A stretch of DNA of 37,144 nucleotides from an uncultured Candidatus Pelagibacter sp. (GTDB lineage: Bacteria > Pseudomonadota > Alphaproteobacteria > Pelagibacterales > Pelagibacteraceae): NCBI GenBank assembly GCA_905612365.1, contig CAJQRP010000037.1, positions 1-37,144 on the forward strand, in the 5' to 3' direction. The notes below the pieces were generated by a model. That model was not told where the DNA came from. It ran no database searches and saw nothing but the letters and a program-made list of their open reading frames with translations. Position 1 is the first letter of the stretch; each line of letters opens with the position of its first letter. Below, piece by piece: positions 32,367 through 37,144 of the stretch. The translations under genes and the position numbers were made by a program.

Positions 32367-33626
32367 TTATGAAATCCATGTTTTAGTTCCAAGTCCTTTT
32401 TCATCTAGTAAGTGACCTGTATTAAATCTACTCAAACTATAACCTTCATTTAATTTATGAACTCTATCTTGAGCAATTGTATGAGCAAATGTCCATCCAG
32501 ATGCGGGTGTTGCTTTAAAACCACCATAACACCATCCACAGTTTAGATATAATCCTTCAATATGAGTTTTATCTATTATGGGCGAACCATCCATAGACAT
32601 ATCCATTATCCCACCCCAAGTTCTAAGCATTTTTAATTTACTAAGAAACGGCATCATTGCAATTCCTTCTGTTAAAACATGTTGAAGTGTAGGCAGGTTT
32701 CCTCTTTGAGCATAACTATTATAACCATCTAGATCACCTCCCATTACCATTTCACCTTTATCAGATTGACTAATATAAAAATGTCCTGCCCCAAAAGTAA
32801 CCACACTATCTAACACGGGCTTTACAGGTTCTGTAACGCATGCCTGAAGAAGATGAGTTTCTACCGGTATTGTCATATTTAGTTTTTCAGCTAAAATATT
32901 TGTGCTACCTGCAACACATAAACCAATTTTCTTAACTTTAATATCTCCTCGTGAAGTTCTCACTCCTTGAATTTTTCCACCCACAACATCAAAACCTGTT
33001 ACCTCACAATTTTGAATTATATCTACACCCATTGAATCTGCTTGACGAGCATAACCCCATGCAACAGCATCATGCCTTGCTGTTCCTGCACTTGGCTGCA
33101 TTAATCCACCAAATATAGGAAATCTTACATTGTCTGAAAAATCTGCCATTGGAATAATTTCTTTTACCTCTTCTCTATTTAAAAGAACTGCATCAATACC
33201 ATTTAGGCGCATTGAGTTTCCTCTTCTTGCAAAAACATTCATTTGAGCATCTGAGTGTGCAAGATTAATTATTCCTCTTGGAGAAAACATTACATTGTAA
33301 TTTAAATCCTGGCTCATCTTTCTCCATAGATCCATTCCAAACTCACTGAACAAAGCATTGTCGTCATGCATATAGTTTGATCTAATAATCGTGGTATTTC
33401 TTCCCATATTTCCACCACCAAGCCATCCTTTTTCAATAATAGCTACATTCGTAATGTTGTGTTCTTTTGCAAGGTAATATGCGGTAGCTAGGCCATGGCC
33501 TCCACCTCCAATAATAACAACATCATATTTTTTTTTTGGGGTAGCATCTTTCCAAGCTAAGTCCCACTTTTGATGGCCAGAGAAGGCATTTTTTATTAGG
33601 TTAAATATTGAATATTTTTGCATCAA
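32367..33626 (-). CDS. soxB: Sarcosine oxidase, beta subunit
   Basis: The catalytic FAD/FMN subunit, 419 residues. The FAD-binding motif is VVIIGGGGHGLATAYYLA (about residues 36-53). PSAGTARHDAVAWGYA has His185 at the position where this family carries covalent FMN. The C-terminal YLNCGWCYGGFKATPASGW is typical. It is the first gene of soxBDAG, divergent from fhs across 124 bases; that gap should hold both promoters. Confidence 0.97.
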   Translation of the reverse strand: MMQKYSIFNLIKNAFSGHQKWDLAWKDATPKKKYDVVIIGGGGHGLATAYYLAKEHNITNVAIIEKGWLGGGNMGRNTTIIRSNYMHDDNALFSEFGMDLWRKMSQDLNYNVMFSPRGIINLAHSDAQMNVFARRGNSMRLNGIDAVLLNREEVKEIIPMADFSDNVRFPIFGGLMQPSAGTARHDAVAWGYARQADSMGVDIIQNCEVTGFDVVGGKIQGVRTSRGDIKVKKIGLCVAGSTNILAEKLNMTIPVETHLLQACVTEPVKPVLDSVVTFGAGHFYISQSDKGEMVMGGDLDGYNSYAQRGNLPTLQHVLTEGIAMMPFLSKLKMLRTWGGIMDMSMDGSPIIDKTHIEGLYLNCGWCYGGFKATPASGWTFAHTIAQDRVHKLNEGYSLSRFNTGHLLDEKGLGTKTWIS

Positions 33627-33750
33627 TTAATTTTATCTAAAAGAATATAAATAGTTATTATTATTTTTATATATAATTTTTATAAGTTTTAAAAATTCAT
33701 AAAAGAAGATACTAATTCTTCAAATAAATTTTAATTTATAGGAGTTTTAA
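33627..33750. promoter_or_regulatory. Divergent control region between soxB and fhs
   Basis: These 124 bases separate the ATGs of soxBDAG and fhs and must carry both promoters. They are extremely AT-rich, with many TATAAT-like sequences (for example TATATATAATTTTTATAAG), so no single promoter can be picked by eye. AGGAG at 33740-33744 is a clear ribosome binding site for fhs, 6 bases before the ATG. Shared control of sarcosine oxidation and formyl-THF recovery would make sense. Confidence 0.5.
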
Positions 33751-35436
33751 ATGAGCGAAGTTAAATCAGACATTCAGATAGCTAGAGAAGCTAAAATGCA
33801 ACCTATAAATGATATATTAGCAAAGATAAATGTACCAGATGAAAGTACTGCTTTCAGCCCAATGGGCAGACACATTGCAAAAATTAACCTAGAATATCTA
33901 GATACTTTAAAAGATAAACCTGATGGAAAACTTATTTTAGTAACCGCAATCACTCCCACACCAGCTGGTGAAGGTAAAACTACAACTTCTGTTGGTTTGA
34001 GTGATGGTTTAAATAAAATTGGAAAAAAATCTATTGTTTGTTTAAGAGAACCTAGTCTTGGTCCTTCTTTTGGAATGAAAGGTGGTGCTGCTGGTGGTGG
34101 GTATGCTCAAGTTGTTCCAATGGAGCAGATTAATTTACATTTTACAGGAGATTTTCATGCAATAACTTCTGCTCATAATTTATTATCAGCTTTAATTGAT
34201 AATCACATCTATTGGGGAAATAAATTAGACATAGATGTTAGAAGAATTGTTTGGAAAAGAGTGATGGATATGAATGATCGTTCTTTAAGATCAATAAATA
34301 TTAATTTAGGAGGAGTGGCTAATGGTTTTCCAAGAGAAGATGGTTTTGATATAACTGTTGCATCTGAAATCATGGCAATCTTTTGTTTATCAAATGATTT
34401 GGGAGATTTAGAAAAAAGAATTGGAAATATTACAATTGCATACACTAGAGAAAAAAAACCTGTTTATGCTAAAGATCTAAAAGCTCATGGTCCAATGACT
34501 GTATTATTAAAAGATGCAATCAGACCTAATGTAACTCAAACTTTAGAAAACAATCCTGCCATTATTCATGGTGGTCCATTTGCAAATATTGCACATGGGT
34601 GTAATTCTGTAATTGCAACTAAAACTGGGTTAAAACTTGCCGACTATGTTGTTACGGAAGCAGGTTTTGGTGCTGACTTAGGTGCTGAAAAATTTCTTGA
34701 TATAAAATGTAGAAAATCTGATTTAAAACCAAGTTGTGTTGTGATTGTTGCAACTATAAGAGCATTAAAAATGCATGGTGGTGTAGCTAAAGATGAGCTT
34801 AAAACAGAAAACGTCGAAGCTTTAAAAAAAGGATTGGTTAACCTTCAAAGACATATAGAAAATGTTAAAAAATTTGGCTTACCGGTTGCTGTTGCAGTTA
34901 ATCATTTTATTAAGGATACAGATAATGAAGTGAAAGCTTTAATAGAATTTTGTGAAAGTATTGGAGTTAAAGCAAGTCTTTGTACACATTGGGCAAATGG
35001 TGGAGAAGGAACAAAGGAACTAGCAAGCCATGTAGCCGAGTTATGTGAAAAGAATGATGATAAATTCAAATTCTTATATGAAAGTAAAACTCCTCTATTT
35101 AAGAAAATTGAAACTATTGCAAAAGAAATTTATAGAGCTGATGAGGTTATCGCTGATACAAAGATTAGAGATCAATTAAAGGGCTTTGAAGAAGCTGGTT
35201 ATGGCGACTTTCCTATCTGTATTGCAAAAACTCAATACAGTTTTTCAACAGATCCGAGCTTAAAAGGCGCTCCTACAGGGCATGCTCTACCCATAAGAGA
35301 AATTAGACTTTCTTCAGGTGCAGAATTTATTGTTGTTGTGTGTGGAGCAGTTATGACTATGCCTGGACTACCAAGAGTTCCAGCGGCTGACTCAATTAAG
35401 CTAAATAAAGATGGTGAAATTGAAGGTCTGTTTTAA
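33751..35436 (+). CDS. fhs: Formate-tetrahydrofolate ligase
   Basis: Interconverts formate + THF + ATP with 10-formyl-THF + ADP + Pi; in methylotrophic oxidation it runs towards formate and ATP. The P-loop is [20 protein letters not shown] (about residues 69-88), followed by [21 protein letters not shown] (about 96-116). [15 protein letters not shown] (about 310-324) and the C-terminal [19 protein letters not shown] are family hallmarks. The length of 561 residues is normal. Located divergent to soxBDAG, which generates methylene-THF, it fits the end of the C1 oxidation path. Confidence 0.98.
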   Translation: MSEVKSDIQIAREAKMQPINDILAKINVPDESTAFSPMGRHIAKINLEYLDTLKDKPDGKLILVTAITPTPAGEGKTTTSVGLSDGLNKIGKKSIVCLREPSLGPSFGMKGGAAGGGYAQVVPMEQINLHFTGDFHAITSAHNLLSALIDNHIYWGNKLDIDVRRIVWKRVMDMNDRSLRSININLGGVANGFPREDGFDITVASEIMAIFCLSNDLGDLEKRIGNITIAYTREKKPVYAKDLKAHGPMTVLLKDAIRPNVTQTLENNPAIIHGGPFANIAHGCNSVIATKTGLKLADYVVTEAGFGADLGAEKFLDIKCRKSDLKPSCVVIVATIRALKMHGGVAKDELKTENVEALKKGLVNLQRHIENVKKFGLPVAVAVNHFIKDTDNEVKALIEFCESIGVKASLCTHWANGGEGTKELASHVAELCEKNDDKFKFLYESKTPLFKKIETIAKEIYRADEVIADTKIRDQLKGFEEAGYGDFPICIAKTQYSFSTDPSLKGAPTGHALPIREIRLSSGAEFIVVVCGAVMTMPGLPRVPAADSIKLNKDGEIEGLF

Positions 35437-35439
35437 AAA

Positions 35440-36228
35440 CTAATTACGTATATAATTAAGCCAGTTTCTAACTTCACATGTTCTATTATTAAAATCTAAT
35501 AGTTCGTTTTGAGATTTTATGAATGAGATATGGCTTTCATACTCTTCTTCATTTAAAAAATTTTTATTTACAAATAATCGTTCTTTACGACTATCAATAA
35601 GATTAAGCATCTGAAAATATTCATAATCAGGATGATATTGTAAACCAATAATTTCTGAGCTTCCCGCATTAAAGCTAACACCCATTACATTGTTAACTTT
35701 GTCACTTGATAAAAGAATAGTGTTTTTTGGCAATTCACTTACCTCATCAAAATTAAATGCTGGTGATGTAAAAATCTTTTTTTTATCATTGTATATAAAG
35801 TGTTTTTCACCTTCATTGTTAATAATTACATTCGATGCAATTCCAATATGAGCGCCATTTTTTCCAGGATTTACTTTACCCCCAGCTGCTGTTGAGCAGA
35901 CTTGTAATCCCCAACAAATTGCTAAAATCTTATTTTTATGATGAAAGCAATTAGAGGCAAAATTGATATGTTTCTTAATGACATCTGTCATATCATTTAT
36001 TCTCATTACACCACCAGTAAACACAATGCCATTATATTTACTCATATTTTTTAGAGCACTTGTTGTCTCTTCATCATGACCAGGATTTATAATTTCTGTA
36101 TTTGTTAATGGCTCTATCTTTAAAATTAAATTTTTTAAGTTATCTGCTGCAGAAGCTCCCGCTGCTTTAATAAACTCACTATCTTCTCTAATATTTCCTT
36201 CAACAATTAAAATATTTAAATTACTCAT
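35440..36228 (-). CDS. Class I glutamine amidotransferase-like protein
   Basis: A 262-residue stand-alone GATase1 domain with a C-terminal extension. The nucleophile elbow is ILAICWGLQVCSTAAGG (Cys105). The catalytic His is in GLQYHPDYEYF (His199); most class I domains have HPE, so the third triad residue is Asp201 here. The acceptor half-enzyme is not in the window; it may act as a hydrolase on a gamma-glutamyl compound. Its ATG overlaps the alcohol dehydrogenase stop codon (ATGA), so both come from one message. Its 3' end stops 3 bases from fhs. Confidence 0.85.
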   Translation of the reverse strand: MSNLNILIVEGNIREDSEFIKAAGASAADNLKNLILKIEPLTNTEIINPGHDEETTSALKNMSKYNGIVFTGGVMRINDMTDVIKKHINFASNCFHHKNKILAICWGLQVCSTAAGGKVNPGKNGAHIGIASNVIINNEGEKHFIYNDKKKIFTSPAFNFDEVSELPKNTILLSSDKVNNVMGVSFNAGSSEIIGLQYHPDYEYFQMLNLIDSRKERLFVNKNFLNEEEYESHISFIKSQNELLDFNNRTCEVRNWLNYIRN

Positions 36229-37144
36229 TTAAACAATTCACCCGTCATACTGTGCTGATACATTATTCTCATATCATTTTCGGTTAATTTTTTTGGATTT
36301 CCTCCAGTAGACGGATCTGCTAAGGCCATTTTTGATAATCTATCAATATCAAAATCTTTTTCATCAATCACTTCTGATAATTTGTGTGGTATATCTAATT
36401 TTTTTCTTAAATCTAAAACCCAGTTAACAAAACCATCAAAAGATCTATCTTTAAGTTCTAAGTAGTCACAAACCTTAATTATCTTATCTTCGATAACGTC
36501 TTTGTTAAAAGTTAATACGTAAGGCATAAATATTGCATTAGATAAGCCGTGATGAATATTATTTAATGCATTAACAGGATGACTTAATGAATGAATTGCC
36601 CCCAAGCCTTTTTGAAATGCTGTTGATCCCATACTAGCTGCTGTTAACATGTTTTGTCGTGCTTCAATATTTGATCCATTGTTAAATGCTTCAAATAACC
36701 ATTCATTAATTAATCTCATACCTTCTAAAGCAATTCCATCAGCCATTGGATGATATCCTGGGGCGCAATATGCTTCTAAATTGTGAGCTAGCGCATCCAT
36801 ACCAGTTGCAGCTGTAATCTTTGCAGGTAAACTAAGTGTTAATACTGGATCTAAAATAACTATTGAAGGTAAAAATTTAGGATGAAAAATTATATTTTTT
36901 ACACCAGTTTCTTCATTTAAGATTACTGATGCTCGTCCTGTTTCAGATCCTGTTCCAGCAGTTGTTGGTACGGCAATAATCGGCGCAATTTTGTCAGAGT
37001 TTGCTTTGGTCCAATTATCACCAACATCTTCAAAATCCCAAATAGGTAGGGTTTGACCTGACATAAATGCAATTGCTTTACCAACATCTAAGCCGCTACC
37101 CCCTCCAAAAGCTATTACTCCATCACAATTATTTTTATTATAAT
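36225..37144 (-). CDS. Iron-containing alcohol dehydrogenase, N-terminus cut by window edge
   Basis: NAD(P)-dependent alcohol dehydrogenase of the metal-dependent group III type. The frame continues past the track's internal Met to the window edge (DGVIAFGGGSGLDVGKAIAF), showing the GGGSxxD nucleotide-binding motif, so the true start is outside. Metal ligands are visible: GMDALAHNLEAY (Asp, His), GAIHSLSHPVNAL (His) and NNIHHGLSNA (His). About 306 residues are present out of about 380. Its position beside fhs fits the Pelagibacter alcohol dehydrogenase that has been linked, as I recall, to oxidation of methanol and other small alcohols; I cannot confirm the substrate. It is followed by the overlapping amidotransferase gene. 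Confidence 0.93.
   Translation of the reverse strand, partial: YNKNNCDGVIAFGGGSGLDVGKAIAFMSGQTLPIWDFEDVGDNWTKANSDKIAPIIAVPTTAGTGSETGRASVILNEETGVKNIIFHPKFLPSIVILDPVLTLSLPAKITAATGMDALAHNLEAYCAPGYHPMADGIALEGMRLINEWLFEAFNNGSNIEARQNMLTAASMGSTAFQKGLGAIHSLSHPVNALNNIHHGLSNAIFMPYVLTFNKDVIEDKIIKVCDYLELKDRSFDGFVNWVLDLRKKLDIPHKLSEVIDEKDFDIDRLSKMALADPSTGGNPKKLTENDMRIMYQHSMTGELFK

Overview
The window is AT-rich (roughly 30% G+C by eye), almost free of intergenic space, and carries the gene content and protein style of an alphaproteobacterium of the SAR11 clade (Candidatus Pelagibacter). The evidence for this is a dimethylglycine dehydrogenase gene leading an ETF/ETF-QO operon, a tetrameric sarcosine oxidase operon, formate-THF ligase next to an iron-containing alcohol dehydrogenase, an AcuI-type reductase, and very short spacers or start/stop overlaps. 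The assignment comes from recognition of sequence and gene content, not from a database search.

Layout. 1-5.5 kb: a LysR regulator (cut by the window edge), AcuI-like acrylyl-CoA reductase and folE on the minus strand; divergently hisI, a DUF2237 gene and a bile-acid:sodium symporter family transporter; then a double winged-helix regulator whose upstream region holds a 31-bp-phased array of repeats, and a 70-aa tail-anchored protein. 5.5-11.3 kb: one minus-strand operon, dimethylglycine dehydrogenase - etfB - etfA - ETF:ubiquinone oxidoreductase. 11.3-12.6 kb: a DUF4864 exported protein, a flavodoxin-fold quinone reductase and a 60-aa protein. 12.6-15.9 kb: a minus-strand operon of a Rieske oxygenase, an APS-kinase-like P-loop protein, a nucleotidyltransferase, an atypical enoyl-CoA hydratase homologue and a CoA-binding protein. 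16-18.7 kb: divergently, a short methylenetetrahydrofolate reductase (MTHFR) homologue overlapping a DmdA/GcvT-like folate-dependent demethylase, a strong GC-rich hairpin, an unlisted 34-aa membrane microprotein and a Yip1-family protein. 18.7-22.1 kb: a four-gene cluster without an assigned function (divergent M19 peptidase homologue, 550-aa unknown, DUF3726, small zinc-ribbon protein). 22.2-27.6 kb: purE, purK, a GNAT acetyltransferase, a cold-shock protein, a decayed alpha/beta hydrolase pseudogene, a cupin, an Asp/Glu racemase, a 146-aa unknown and a small lipoprotein. 27.6-37.1 kb: an EamA transporter, the soxBDAG operon, fhs, a class I glutamine amidotransferase and an iron alcohol dehydrogenase (cut by the edge).

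How it fits together. Much of the window serves oxidation of methyl groups and C1 units. Dimethylglycine is demethylated to sarcosine, with electrons passing through ETF and ETF-QO to ubiquinone. Sarcosine is demethylated to glycine by SoxBDAG, which yields methylene-THF. The GcvT-like/MTHFR pair probably moves a methyl group from an unidentified methylated substrate to THF and oxidises it to methylene-THF. Fhs can recover ATP from formyl-THF, and the iron alcohol dehydrogenase may supply C1 units from small alcohols. The least understood parts are the 18.7-22.1 kb cluster, the Rieske/kinase/nucleotidyltransferase operon and the phased repeat array.
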